Assembly: GCF_018614525.1 (NCBI RefSeq)
Contig: NZ_JAGGOL010000016.1
Coordinates: 1-64,000 of the forward strand
DNA from: Streptomyces sp. ISL-11
GTDB lineage: Bacteria; Actinomycetota; Actinomycetes; Streptomycetales; Streptomycetaceae
Length of the DNA: 64,000 nt
Reading direction: 5' to 3'
In this document: positions 30,539 to 39,909 of the stretch, piece after piece
How the letters are laid out: every line of letters starts with the position of its first letter
Numbering within the stretch: the stretch's first letter is position 1
Notes under the pieces: model-generated
Databases searched by the model: none
Seen by the model: only the letters and a program-made list of their open reading frames with translations
Told to the model about the DNA's origin: nothing
Program-made: the position numbers and the translations under genes

Positions 30539-31996
30539 GTGCCGAATGCCAACAATGACAGCCTCACCCAGTCGTCGACGAACGAGCTCAGCACCGTGCA
30601 GCGCCGTGCTGTGAGCGAGCTTTTGAGGGTCTCCCCCGTCGCCGACGATCTTGCCCGCCGCTTTCAGGAGGCCGGGTTCACGCTTGCCCTGGTCGGCGGG
30701 TCGGTGCGGGATGCGCTGCTCGGCCGGCTCGGTAACGATCTGGACTTCACGACGGACGCCCGCCCCGAGGACGTACTGAAGATCGTGCGGCCGTGGGCCG
30801 ACGCCGTCTGGGAGGTCGGCATCGCCTTCGGGACCGTGGGCTGCCGCAAGTCCGACTTCGACATCGAGGTCACCACGTATCGGTCGGAAGCGTACGACCG
30901 GACCTCGCGCAAGCCGGAGGTCTCCTACGGCGAGTCCATCGAGGACGACCTGGTCCGCCGGGACTTCACCGTCAACGCGATGGCCGTCGCGCTGCCGGAG
31001 AAGGAGTTCATCGACCCGCACAACGGCCTGGAGGACCTGGCCGCACGGGTCCTGCGCACCCCCGGCACCCCGGAGGAATCCTTCTCCGACGACCCGCTGC
31101 GCATGATGCGGGCCGCGCGCTTCGCCGCGCAGCTGGACTTCGAGGTCGCTCCCGAGGTCGTCACCGCGATGACGGAGATGTCCGGCCGGCTGGAGATCGT
31201 CTCGGCCGAGCGGGTGCGGGACGAGCTCAACAAGCTGATCCTCTCCGACCACCCCCGCGAGGGCCTGAGGCTCCTGGTCGACACCGGGCTCGCCGATCTC
31301 GTCCTGCCCGAGCTCCCGGCCCTGCGCCTGGAGCGCGACGAGCACCACCGGCACAAGGACGTCTACGAGCACACGCTCATCGTCCTGGAGCAGGCCATCG
31401 ACCTCGAAGAGAACGGCCCCGACCTGGTGCTGCGCCTGGCGGCGCTGCTGCACGACATCGGCAAGCCGAAGACCCGCCGCTTCGAGAAGGACGGCCGGGT
31501 CTCCTTCCACCACCACGAGGTGGTGGGCGCCAAGATGACCAAGGCGCGGATGGCCAAGCTCAAGTACTCCAACGAGCTGGTGAAGGACGTCTCGAAGCTG
31601 GTCGAGCTCCACCTGCGCTTCCACGGGTACGGCACGGGCGAGTGGACCGACTCGGCCGTACGCCGGTACGTACGTGACGCCGGCCCGCTGCTGGAGCGGC
31701 TGCACAAGCTGACGCGGTCCGACTGCACAACGCGGAACAAGCGCAAGGCGAACGCGCTCTCCCGGGCTTACGACGGCCTGGAGGAGCGCATCGCCCGGCT
31801 CCAGGAGCAGGAGGAGCTGGACTCGATCCGGCCCGACCTGGACGGCAACGAGATCATGGAGATCCTCGGCGTCGGCCCCGGCCCGCAGATCGGCAAGGCG
31901 TACAAGCACATGCTGGAGCTGCGGCTGGAGAACGGTCCGATGGAGCGCGACGCCGCCATCGCCGCGCTCAAGGAGTGGTGGGCGACGCAGGGCTGA
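30539..31996 (+). CDS. CCA tRNA nucleotidyltransferase
   Basis: This 485-residue class II nucleotidyltransferase adds or repairs tRNA 3' CCA ends, or adds poly(A). The active site is LVGGSVRDALLGRLGNDLDF with the D-x-D pair, followed by RRDFTVNAMAV. The C-terminal HD domain is visible in RLAALLHDIGKPKTR. The GTG start overlaps a short upstream region shared with the divergent DUF6049 gene. It is often labelled pcnA in this locus, but sequence alone cannot separate the CCA and poly(A) activities. The tRNA-Ile in this window lacks an encoded CCA. Confidence 0.93.
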   Translation: MPNANNDSLTQSSTNELSTVQRRAVSELLRVSPVADDLARRFQEAGFTLALVGGSVRDALLGRLGNDLDFTTDARPEDVLKIVRPWADAVWEVGIAFGTVGCRKSDFDIEVTTYRSEAYDRTSRKPEVSYGESIEDDLVRRDFTVNAMAVALPEKEFIDPHNGLEDLAARVLRTPGTPEESFSDDPLRMMRAARFAAQLDFEVAPEVVTAMTEMSGRLEIVSAERVRDELNKLILSDHPREGLRLLVDTGLADLVLPELPALRLERDEHHRHKDVYEHTLIVLEQAIDLEENGPDLVLRLAALLHDIGKPKTRRFEKDGRVSFHHHEVVGAKMTKARMAKLKYSNELVKDVSKLVELHLRFHGYGTGEWTDSAVRRYVRDAGPLLERLHKLTRSDCTTRNKRKANALSRAYDGLEERIARLQEQEELDSIRPDLDGNEIMEILGVGPGPQIGKAYKHMLELRLENGPMERDAAIAALKEWWATQG

Positions 31997-32020
31997 TGCG
32001 CCGTGCCGGTGCTTCCCGTG

Positions 32021-32034
32021 GTTTCACGTGAAAC
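32021..32034. promoter_or_regulatory. parS site 9
   Basis: Perfect GTTTCACGTGAAAC, 25 bases after the CCA enzyme stop and 28 bases before the next parS. Confidence 0.97.
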
Positions 32035-32049
32035 ATCAGCGCATGGGTA

Positions 32050-32089
32050 GCCGAGGGGCGGTGTTTCACGTGAAACACCGCCCCTCGGC
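32050..32089. terminator. Terminator with parS at its tip
   Basis: A perfect 40-bp palindrome with no loop spacer (20-bp arms starting GCCGAGGGGCGG) lies between the convergent CCA enzyme and MFS genes. The central 14 bases are a perfect parS. Confidence 0.8.
32063..32076. promoter_or_regulatory. parS site 10 (at terminator tip)
   Basis: Perfect GTTTCACGTGAAAC at the exact centre of the 40-bp palindrome. Confidence 0.97.
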
Positions 32090-32116
32090 ATCTCTGGGGG
32101 CACGTCGCCCGGCCGC

Positions 32117-33385
32117 TCACCGGCGGCGGAACCCGGCGAGGGCGGCAGCGGTCGCCGCGTAGATCATGGCGACGGTCACCACCAGGAGGGCCGACCGGCC
32201 GTCGGGCGGCACCATCACGGCGGCCACGGCGGCCGCGCCCACGAAGGCCGCATTGAACAGGACGTCGTAGAGGGAGAAGATCCGGCCGCGGAAGGCGTCA
32301 TCGACCGCCGACTGGACGACCGTGTCCGTGGTGATCTTGGCGCCCTGGGTGACGAGGCCCAGAACGAAGGCGGCGATCAGCATGGGCACGCGGGCGAAGG
32401 GCAGGCCGAGCGCGGGTTCCAGTACCGCCGCCAGTGCGGCACAGACCATCATCCAGCCCCGCCGCCCCAGCCGGGCGACCGCCCACGGCGAGACCACCGC
32501 CGCCGCGAAGAAGCCGGCCCCCGAGACAGCGACGGCGAGCCCGAGCAGAGCGAGCCCGTCGGACTCCGTGGTGGTCCAGGCGTACCGGCAGAGCATCAGC
32601 AGGGTGATGGTCAGCGCGCCGTAGCAGAAGCGCATCAGGGTCATGGCGGCCAGGGCGCGGGCGGCGACGCGGCGCTGGGCGAGATGGCGCAGCCCGGCGA
32701 CCAAGCCGCTCACGGTGGCGGCGAGCGTGGCGGGCAGGGGCGCCCTGGCGACGGAGACGTCGGGGCCCAGGAGGCCGGCGGGCATCGTCAGTGAGGAGAT
32801 GGCGGCGCAGAGGTAGAGGACCGCTCCCAGCAGGACGACCAGGGCGTCGGCGCCGCCACCTGTGGGAATGACGACGCGGACGGCAAAGGCGAGACCGCCG
32901 CCCGCCGTGGCCGCGAGGGTGCCCGCTGTCGGGGAGAGGGAATTCGCCATGACCAGACGCTCACGGGAATCGACCACCCTGGGCAGAGAGGCGGAGAGGC
33001 CGGCGAGCACGAAGCGGTTGATCGCGGTGACGGACAGGGCGGAGACGTAGAAGAGCCAGTCCGGGACGCGGGCGAGGATGAGCAGAGCGGTGACGGTGGC
33101 CAGTGCCGTACGCAGCAGATTGCCGTGGAGCAGCACCTGGCGGCGGCGCCAGCGGTCCAGGAACACGCCGGCGAACGGGCCCAGCAGCGAGTACGGCAGC
33201 AGCAGGACGGCCATGGCGGAGGCGATGGCCGCGGGGGAAGCCTGTTTCTCGGGGGAGAAGACCACATACGCGGCGAGCGCGACCTGGTAGACGCCGTCGG
33301 CCGCCTGGGAGAGCAGACGGACGGCGAGCAGGCGGCGGAAATCGCGCAGCCGGAGCAGGATGCGGAGATCGCGCACGACGGGCAT
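32117..33385 (-). CDS. MFS transporter
   Basis: I chose the ATG at 33385 (MPVVRDLRILLRLRDFRRLL) with TGAGG upstream; the frame opens at 33427. The 422-residue protein has about 12 hydrophobic segments and the MFS loop GVFLDRWRRRQVLLHGNLLR between helices 2 and 3. It resembles drug or metabolite efflux proteins with no typical antibiotic-specific motif. The substrate is unknown. It converges on the CCA enzyme gene. Confidence 0.88.
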   Translation of the reverse strand: MPVVRDLRILLRLRDFRRLLAVRLLSQAADGVYQVALAAYVVFSPEKQASPAAIASAMAVLLLPYSLLGPFAGVFLDRWRRRQVLLHGNLLRTALATVTALLILARVPDWLFYVSALSVTAINRFVLAGLSASLPRVVDSRERLVMANSLSPTAGTLAATAGGGLAFAVRVVIPTGGGADALVVLLGAVLYLCAAISSLTMPAGLLGPDVSVARAPLPATLAATVSGLVAGLRHLAQRRVAARALAAMTLMRFCYGALTITLLMLCRYAWTTTESDGLALLGLAVAVSGAGFFAAAVVSPWAVARLGRRGWMMVCAALAAVLEPALGLPFARVPMLIAAFVLGLVTQGAKITTDTVVQSAVDDAFRGRIFSLYDVLFNAAFVGAAAVAAVMVPPDGRSALLVVTVAMIYAATAAALAGFRRR

Positions 33386-33462
33386 GCGGATCAGCCTCAC
33401 ACAACGCGAGGGCCCCCGGGCGGACAACCCGGGGGCCCAAGGTCAAGCCGTTGTCAGCGCGC

Positions 33463-34545
33463 TCAGCGCTCGACCTCGCCCTTGATGAACTTCTCGACGT
33501 TCTCACGGGCCTCGTCGTCGAAGTACTGCACCGGCGGCGACTTCATGAAGTACGAGGAAGCGGAGAGGATCGGGCCACCGATGCCGCGGTCCTTCGCGAT
33601 CTTCGCGGCGCGCACGGCGTCGATGATGACACCGGCGGAGTTCGGGGAGTCCCACACCTCGAGCTTGTACTCCAGGTTCAGCGGGACGTCACCGAAGGCG
33701 CGGCCCTCGAGGCGCACGTAGGCCCACTTGCGGTCGTCCAGCCAGGCCACGTAGTCCGACGGGCCGATGTGGACGTTGTCCTCGCCCAGCTCGCGGTCGC
33801 GGATCTGGGAGGTGACGGCCTGCGTCTTGGAGATCTTCTTGGACTCCAGGCGCTCACGCTCGAGCATGTTCTTGAAGTCCATGTTGCCGCCGACGTTCAG
33901 CTGCATCGTGCGGTCCAGGATGACGCCGCGGTCCTCGAACAGCTTGGCCATCACGCGGTGCGTGATCGTGGCGCCGACCTGCGACTTGATGTCGTCGCCG
34001 ACGATCGGCACGCCCGCCTCGGTGAACTTGTCCGCCCACTCCTTGGTACCGGCGATGAAGACCGGCAGAGCGTTGACGAACGCGACCTTGGCGTCGATGG
34101 CGCACTGCGCGTAGAACTTCGCGGCGGCCTCGGAGCCCACGGGCAGGTAGCAGACCAGGACGTCGACCTGCTTGTCCTTGAGGGTCTGGACGATGTCGAC
34201 CGGAGCCTCGGCGGACTCCTCGATGGTCTGGCGGTAGTACTTGCCCAGGCCGTCGAGGGTGTGGCCGCGCTGGACGGTGACGCCCGACGACGGCACGTCG
34301 CAGATCTTGATGGTGTTGTTCTCGCTGGCGCCGATGGCGTCGGCCAGGTCGAGACCGACCTTCTTGGCGTCGACGTCGAAGGCGGCAACGAACTCCACAT
34401 CACGCACGTGGTAGTCGCCGAACTGCACGTGCATCAGACCCGGCACGCGGCCGTTCGGGTCGGCGTCCTTGTAGAACTCGACGCCCTGCACCAGCGAGGC
34501 GGCGCAGTTGCCCACGCCGACGATGGCTACGCGAACCGAACCCAT
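33463..34545 (-). CDS. Inositol-3-phosphate synthase
   Basis: This 360-residue enzyme converts glucose 6-phosphate to inositol 3-phosphate, the entry to phosphatidylinositol and mycothiol. The NAD motif [16 protein letters not shown] is at residues 6-21. Family regions [15 protein letters not shown] and [13 protein letters not shown] are visible, the latter part of the NAD and substrate site. It is the short actinobacterial or archaeal type. It lies 49 bp after the PadR gene on the same strand, suggesting PadR controls it. Confidence 0.96.
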   Translation of the reverse strand: MGSVRVAIVGVGNCAASLVQGVEFYKDADPNGRVPGLMHVQFGDYHVRDVEFVAAFDVDAKKVGLDLADAIGASENNTIKICDVPSSGVTVQRGHTLDGLGKYYRQTIEESAEAPVDIVQTLKDKQVDVLVCYLPVGSEAAAKFYAQCAIDAKVAFVNALPVFIAGTKEWADKFTEAGVPIVGDDIKSQVGATITHRVMAKLFEDRGVILDRTMQLNVGGNMDFKNMLERERLESKKISKTQAVTSQIRDRELGEDNVHIGPSDYVAWLDDRKWAYVRLEGRAFGDVPLNLEYKLEVWDSPNSAGVIIDAVRAAKIAKDRGIGGPILSASSYFMKSPPVQYFDDEARENVEKFIKGEVER

Positions 34546-34594
34546 TCCGGTTGCTCCCTGTTTGTACTCGAAGAAGCCCTGCGGAGTGCAGAGC

Positions 34595-35263
34595 TCACTT
34601 GGCGGTGTCGTCGGACGGATCCGTCCGGGAACTACCCCGGTCCCGGGGTGTGCCGCCCGTTTCTCCTGATGTGTCCTGCGGTGCGGAGGCGTTGCGCATG
34701 TCGCGCCCGGTCCGCTCGCTCTCGATCAGCTCGTTCAGCCAGCGGACCTCGCGCTCCACCGACTCCATGCCATGGCGCTGCAGCTCGAGCGTGTAGTCGT
34801 CCAGCCGCTCGCGGGTACGGGCCAGGGAGGCACGCATCTTCTCCAGACGCTCCTCCAGCCGGCTGCGGCGGCCTTCCAGCACCCGCATCCGTACGTCCCG
34901 CGAGGTCTGCCCGAAGAACGCGAAGCGGGCGGCGAAGTGCTCGTCCTCCCACGCGTCCGGGCCGGTGTGGGCGAGCAGCTCCTCGAAGTGCTCCTTGCCT
35001 TCCGCGGTCAGGCGGTAGACGATCTTCGCCCGTCGCCCGGCCAGGGATGCCGCGCGGGCATCCTCCGGAGCGCTGCCGGGTTCCTCGATCAACCATCCGC
35101 TGGCGACCAGGGTCTTCAGGCAGGGGTAGAGGGTGCCATAGCTGAACGCGCGGAACACCCCGAGTGAGGTGTTGAGGCGTTTCCGCAGCTCATAGCCGTG
35201 CATCGGGGACTCGCGGAGCAGGCCGAGGACAGCGAACTCGAGGATGCCGGAGCGTCTGCTCAT
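34595..35263 (-). CDS. PadR family transcriptional regulator
   Basis: I chose the ATG at 35263 ([20 protein letters not shown]) because AAGGAGG sits 8 bases upstream; the frame opens at 35356. The 222-residue protein has the PadR winged helix ([32 protein letters not shown] region) and a C-terminal coiled-coil dimer helix rich in Arg/Glu. A perfect dyad lies about 40 bases upstream, probably its own operator. Target genes likely include itself and the inositol phosphate synthase. Confidence 0.92.
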   Translation of the reverse strand: MSRRSGILEFAVLGLLRESPMHGYELRKRLNTSLGVFRAFSYGTLYPCLKTLVASGWLIEEPGSAPEDARAASLAGRRAKIVYRLTAEGKEHFEELLAHTGPDAWEDEHFAARFAFFGQTSRDVRMRVLEGRRSRLEERLEKMRASLARTRERLDDYTLELQRHGMESVEREVRWLNELIESERTGRDMRNASAPQDTSGETGGTPRDRGSSRTDPSDDTAK

Positions 35264-35303
35264 GTCTCGCCTCCTTGGTCCTTTAGGTCCCTTATGCCGA
35301 GCT

Positions 35304-35324
35304 GATGTATCGACTCGATACATC
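35304..35324. promoter_or_regulatory. PadR operator candidate
   Basis: GATGTATCGA-C-TCGATACATC is a perfect 21-bp inverted repeat, 41 bases upstream of the PadR start. PadR proteins commonly bind ATGT-N-ACAT dyads. Confidence 0.75.
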
Positions 35325-35624
35325 CAGACGATAGAACGGCGGCCCGGATGCGACAAGAGGGGGCACGGTGAACGAGGTCACATCACCGATTCGTGGGACA
35401 CAACCTGCCTGAATTGGAGTGAAGATCCCCAGTGGTCGCGATTTGGCCGTGCGTAGTCTGTGCGCCATGCAGACCACCGGGAACCGTGTGACGTCGTCAG
35501 ACGTCCTCGTCCTGGATGCAGTGCGCCCGGTTGCTCAGGGGGCCGGCCGGACAGCGCATCGGGGGGAACGCAAGCCACTCTGCCGCTTCCAGGCGATAGC
35601 GCCTGCCCGAGGAGTAGTCGTTCG

Positions 35625-38246
35625 ATGAGCGAGCACCGCCGCAAGCCTCCGCAGCCCGAGGGCAGCGGACGCGCCGCGGCCAGGCGCGCGGCACAGCAGC
35701 CGACGCCCGGCCGCCGTGCGGCATCAGCCAGCAGTTCCGCCACGCCGGATTCCGGCCGGGGCGGTCAGTACGGAAGCCGGTCCGACGCCCGGCGCTCCAC
35801 GCAGCACGGCCCGGCCGGCGGGCGCAGACGCCCGGGTGAGCCGGGCTCCGGAGGAGGGCGGGGGCGTCGTGACGGCGGGCGCCCGGCGAAGAAGCGGTTC
35901 ATCGACTACCCCCGCGCGGGCAAGGACGGCGTCAAGCGCTGGCTGCCCTCGTGGAAGCTGGTCCTCGGAGCGTGCTTCACCTTCATAGGACTGATCCTCG
36001 GCACCGTGGGCGTCGCGCTGGCCGTGGTGCAGGTGCCGGACGAGCAGAAGGCCGCCGCGGTCCAGAAGAACGTCTATTACTGGTCCGACGGCAAGCAGAT
36101 GGTCGTCGCCGGTGGTGGCTCACTCAACCGGCAGATCGTGCCGATCGCCAAGATCCCCATGTCGATGCAGCAAGCGGTGATCTCGGCCGAGAACGCCAGC
36201 TTCTACGACGACTGGGGCGTGGACCCGATGGGTATCGCGCGCGCCGTCGTGAAAATGGCGCAGGGCGGTGAGACCCAGAGTGGTTCGACCATCACCCAGC
36301 AGTTCGTGAAGAACACCTACCTCAGCCAGGAGCAGACGCTCAAGCGCAAGGCGACCGAGCTGCTCATCTCCATAAAGGTCGGTGCCACCAAGGACAAGGA
36401 CGAGATCCTCGCGGGTTATCTGAACACCGCCTATTACGGGCGTGGGGCGTACGGCATCCAGGCGGCCGCGCGGGCGTACTACGACAAGGACTGCACACAG
36501 CTGACGGCCAGTGAGAGTGCTTACCTGGCCGCCACGTTGAACGGTCCCAATCTCTACGATCCCTATGGCGGGCAGGGCCCGGCGGCCACTCCGGAGAAGA
36601 ACCTGAAGCGGTCCATGGACCGCTGGAAGTGGACCCTGGACCGAGAGGTCGAGGTCGGCCACCTGCCGGCGGCGGAGCGCGACAAGTGGGTCTCCAAGGG
36701 CTTCCCGAAGCCACAGAAGCCCAAGCCGGCGACCAATCGCGCGGGTCAGATCGGCTATCTCACCGACCTCGCCGACAACTACATCGTCGCCCATTCCACG
36801 ATCGGCAAGAGCCAGCTGGACCGCGGCGGATATCAGATCCACACGACATTCGACCGCGACAAGGTCAACGCCCTTTCGAAGGCGGTCGAGGACGTTCGCA
36901 AGGCGAACATCAAGCCGGACGTGCGCGAACGCGACAAGTTCGTGCAGTTCGGCGGGGCCTCCGTGGAGCCGAAGTCAGGAAAGATCGTCGCCATTTACGG
37001 CGGTGAGAACGCCCTGGAGCACTACACCAACAACGCCGACTACACCGGTGTGCAGGTGGGCTCGACCTTCAAGCCGTTCGTTCTCGCGGCCGCCATGACG
37101 CACGGCAAGCGCGACCCCTCCCTCGGCAGGTCCCAGGGCGACAGCCAGCGCACGCTCGTCTCGCCGGAGAGCATCTACGACGGCAACAACAAGCTGACGC
37201 TGCGGGAGTACAACGGGTCCGTCTGGCACGACCAGAACGGCGGCGAGTGGCACCAGGCGAACGACGGTGACGAGGAGAGGGGTCCCATCACCCTCCGTAC
37301 CGCCATGCAGTTCTCGGTGAACACTCCCTACATCCAGCTCGGCATGGACGTGGGCACCGACCTGGTCAAGGAGGCGGCGCTGAAGGCGGGTCTGGACAAG
37401 GACCAGCTCGCGTCGATCACCCCCACCTTCTCCCTCGGCACCTCGGCCCCCAGCGCGATCCGCCTGGCGGGCTCGTACGCGACCTTCGCGGCCTCCGGCA
37501 AGCAGATCGACCCGTACTCGGTCGAGAAGGTGGAGAAGGACGGCAAGCCGGCCTACAGCCACGAGCTGGAGAGCAAGCTGGCCTTCTCCCCGAAGGTCGC
37601 CAACAACGTCACCGACGTGCTGAAGACCGTGGTCGAGGCGGGTACGGGCACGCACGCCAAGCTCGGCGACCGCCCGGTGGCGGGCAAGACCGGTACGACG
37701 GACGGCAACCGTTCGGCCTGGTTCGCGGGCTACACCCCGCAGCTGTCGACCGCGATCGGGATGTACCGCGTCGACCCCAACGCCAAGAAGCAGGAGTTCC
37801 TCTCCCTGCGCGGCGTCGGCGGCCAGGCGACCATTCACGGTGCCTCGTACCCGTCCGACATCTTCGCCGACTACATGGGCGCGGCGCTCAAGGGCCAGCC
37901 GGTGGAGCAGTTCGACCCGGCGGAGCCGCTCGGCGAGAAGGTCTACGGAGGCGGCGCGAGTCCCTCCCCCAGCGCGGTGCCCTCCACGACGCCGTCGGCG
38001 ACCCCCTCCACGACGCCGTCGGCGACCCCGTCCAAGCCCGCCTCGCCGAGCCCCTCGGCGAGCAGGTCCTGCCACCCGCTGGACCGCCGGTGCCAGCAGC
38101 AAGGGGCCGGTGGGACCACGAACGGCGGCGGCACGGGCGGACCGGGCGGTATCGGAGGCACGGGTGACCCGGGCACGTCCCCGTCGCCCGATCCGAGCCG
38201 GGGGCGCCCCGGCGGCGGCGGGCTGTTCGGCGGGCCGAGCGGCTGA
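35625..38246 (+). CDS. Bifunctional class A penicillin-binding protein
   Basis: This 873-residue enzyme polymerises and crosslinks peptidoglycan. I chose the ATG at 35625 with GAGGAG upstream. A 100-residue Arg/Gly/Ser-rich cytoplasmic head precedes a membrane helix (LVLGACFTFIGLILGTVGVAL). The GT51 domain shows AENASFYDDWGVDPMGIARA and GSTITQQFVKN. The transpeptidase domain has S-x-x-K (GSTFKPF, Ser near residue 480), S-x-N (FSVNTPY) and KTG (AGKTGTTDG, near 687). The C-terminus is a Ser/Pro/Thr and Gly-rich tail, typical of actinobacterial PBP1-type proteins. Confidence 0.95.
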   Translation: MSEHRRKPPQPEGSGRAAARRAAQQPTPGRRAASASSSATPDSGRGGQYGSRSDARRSTQHGPAGGRRRPGEPGSGGGRGRRDGGRPAKKRFIDYPRAGKDGVKRWLPSWKLVLGACFTFIGLILGTVGVALAVVQVPDEQKAAAVQKNVYYWSDGKQMVVAGGGSLNRQIVPIAKIPMSMQQAVISAENASFYDDWGVDPMGIARAVVKMAQGGETQSGSTITQQFVKNTYLSQEQTLKRKATELLISIKVGATKDKDEILAGYLNTAYYGRGAYGIQAAARAYYDKDCTQLTASESAYLAATLNGPNLYDPYGGQGPAATPEKNLKRSMDRWKWTLDREVEVGHLPAAERDKWVSKGFPKPQKPKPATNRAGQIGYLTDLADNYIVAHSTIGKSQLDRGGYQIHTTFDRDKVNALSKAVEDVRKANIKPDVRERDKFVQFGGASVEPKSGKIVAIYGGENALEHYTNNADYTGVQVGSTFKPFVLAAAMTHGKRDPSLGRSQGDSQRTLVSPESIYDGNNKLTLREYNGSVWHDQNGGEWHQANDGDEERGPITLRTAMQFSVNTPYIQLGMDVGTDLVKEAALKAGLDKDQLASITPTFSLGTSAPSAIRLAGSYATFAASGKQIDPYSVEKVEKDGKPAYSHELESKLAFSPKVANNVTDVLKTVVEAGTGTHAKLGDRPVAGKTGTTDGNRSAWFAGYTPQLSTAIGMYRVDPNAKKQEFLSLRGVGGQATIHGASYPSDIFADYMGAALKGQPVEQFDPAEPLGEKVYGGGASPSPSAVPSTTPSATPSTTPSATPSKPASPSPSASRSCHPLDRRCQQQGAGGTTNGGGTGGPGGIGGTGDPGTSPSPDPSRGRPGGGGLFGGPSG

Positions 38247-38291
38247 CCTGCTGAGACAACCGGCCGGGCCATCAGCCTGAGCCATTCGATC

Positions 38292-38327
38292 CGAGGGCCG
38301 TCCCGCGTTCGCGTGAGGCGGCCCTCG
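38292..38327 (+). terminator. Terminator after the PBP gene
   Basis: A 9-bp perfect stem (CGAGGGCCG and complement) with an 18-base loop lies 46 bases past the PBP stop. A T-run is absent. Confidence 0.6.
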
Positions 38328-38330
38328 AGG

Positions 38331-38339
38331 TTATCCACA
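38331..38339 (+). promoter_or_regulatory. Isolated DnaA box
   Basis: TTATCCACA, identical to the Escherichia coli strong box and one base from the Streptomyces consensus, in the short PBP-GT87 spacer. Confidence 0.55.
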
Positions 38340-38380
38340 GGCCCCGACGGCGCACAGGCCAGTACGGCAGGATGGGCGCC

Positions 38381-39877
38381 ATGAGGAGCGCGCGGGACGA
38401 ACAGGTTGTACGGCCCACCGTCGAGGACGAGGTGGCCGCCGCCGGCAGCGAGCTCATCGGCGGGCCGGCGGGACGGCGTGCGCTGCCCGCCCGTGGTTGG
38501 TGGACGCCCGTGCGGGTGATCGCGCTCGTCGCGATCGGGATGTTCGCGCTCGGGATGGTGCAGAAGCTCCCCTGCTACAACTACGGCTGGTTCTTCGGCG
38601 CCACCACCCAGTACACGCACGCCTGCTACTCCGACATCCCACACCTCTACAGCGGGCGCGGGTTCGACGCGGGCCTGATCCCGTACTTCGACCGGATCCC
38701 GCAGTCGCTGTCGGGCGGCATGGACTATCTGGAGTACCCGGTCCTCACGGGCCTGTTCATGGAGATCGCCGCCCGGCTCACGCTGGGCGGCGGGACGCTC
38801 CAGCATCGCGAGCAGCTCAACTGGCTGGTCAACGCGGGGATGCTGATGGCCTGCGCCGCGGTCATCGCGGTCTGCGCGGCGCGTACGCACCGTCGCCGCC
38901 CGTGGGACGGCCTGCTGGTCGCCCTGGCCCCCGCCTTCGCCCTGACGGCCACCGTCAACTGGGACCTGTTCGCGGTCGCCCTGACCGCTGCCGCGATGCT
39001 CATGTGGTCGCGCGGCCGCCCCGTGCCGGCGGGTGCCCTGATCGGGCTCGCGGCCGCCGCGAAGCTCTATCCCGTGCTGTTGCTGGGGCCGTTGCTCATC
39101 CTGTGCTGGCGGGCCGGTCGCCTGCGGGCGTTCGGCAGCGCCGCCGTGGCGGCCACCGTGGCCTGGCTGGTGGTGAATCTGCCGGTCATGATCAAGCACG
39201 ACGGCTCGGGATTCCACATCCGCGAGGGCTGGGCGAAGTTCTACACCTTCAGCCAGGAGCGCCCGATCGACTTCGGGTCGGTATGGCTGCTGATCTCCCA
39301 GCGCACGGGCAGTCCCCTGGGGAACGCCAATACGTATGTGACGGTGCTGATGATCGTCGGCTGCCTGGCCATAGGGGCCCTCGGCCTGTACGCGCCCAGG
39401 CGACCGCGCTTCGCCCAGCTGGCCTTCCTGGTGGTGGCGCTGTTCATCCTCACCAACAAGGTCTACTCACCGCAGTACGTGCTGTGGCTCGTCCCGCTCG
39501 CGGTGCTGGCCCGGCCGAAGTGGCGCGACTTCCTCATCTGGCAGGCGGGCGAGGTGCTGTACTTCCTCGGCATCTGGTCCTACCTGGCCTACACCGGCAG
39601 CGGCGACAAGCACCAGGGGCTGCCCACGGAGGGCTATCAGCTGGCGATCGTGCTGCATCTGCTGGGGACGTTGTATCTCTGCGCGGTCGTCGTCCGCGAC
39701 ATCCTCATGTCCGAGCGGGACATCGTCCGCCGGGACGGCTCGGACGACCCCTCAGGCGGCGTCCTGGACGGGGCTCCGGACATATTCGCCCTCGGCTCCG
39801 CGCGCCCGGTGCGGCACGCGGAGCAGACCGACGGTCCGAGTGTCCGATGGGGGACCGAGAGCCGCCCGCTGTCGTAG
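38381..39877 (+). CDS. GT87-like polyprenol-linked glycosyltransferase (DUF2029)
   Basis: A polytopic membrane protein of about 498 residues. I favour the ATG at 38381 because AGG at 38369-38371 sits at a better distance than for the ATG at 38372. About ten hydrophobic segments are visible. The first extracellular loop has GRGFDAGLIPYFDRIPQSLSG and YLEYPVLTGLFME, where GT87 mannosyltransferases carry acidic catalytic residues. GT87 enzymes use polyprenyl-phosphate mannose to build envelope glycans. The substrate here is inferred. Confidence 0.85.
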   Translation: MRSARDEQVVRPTVEDEVAAAGSELIGGPAGRRALPARGWWTPVRVIALVAIGMFALGMVQKLPCYNYGWFFGATTQYTHACYSDIPHLYSGRGFDAGLIPYFDRIPQSLSGGMDYLEYPVLTGLFMEIAARLTLGGGTLQHREQLNWLVNAGMLMACAAVIAVCAARTHRRRPWDGLLVALAPAFALTATVNWDLFAVALTAAAMLMWSRGRPVPAGALIGLAAAAKLYPVLLLGPLLILCWRAGRLRAFGSAAVAATVAWLVVNLPVMIKHDGSGFHIREGWAKFYTFSQERPIDFGSVWLLISQRTGSPLGNANTYVTVLMIVGCLAIGALGLYAPRRPRFAQLAFLVVALFILTNKVYSPQYVLWLVPLAVLARPKWRDFLIWQAGEVLYFLGIWSYLAYTGSGDKHQGLPTEGYQLAIVLHLLGTLYLCAVVVRDILMSERDIVRRDGSDDPSGGVLDGAPDIFALGSARPVRHAEQTDGPSVRWGTESRPLS

Positions 39878-39909
39878 CGGCTCTCCGGCCCCGTACTCAA
39901 GGGGGTGGG

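Noticed and set aside
34400-34420. CACGTG cores outside the parS cluster (for example near 34405, 6220 and 53950)
   Set aside because: They lack the GTTT and AAAC flanks and so are not parS sites.
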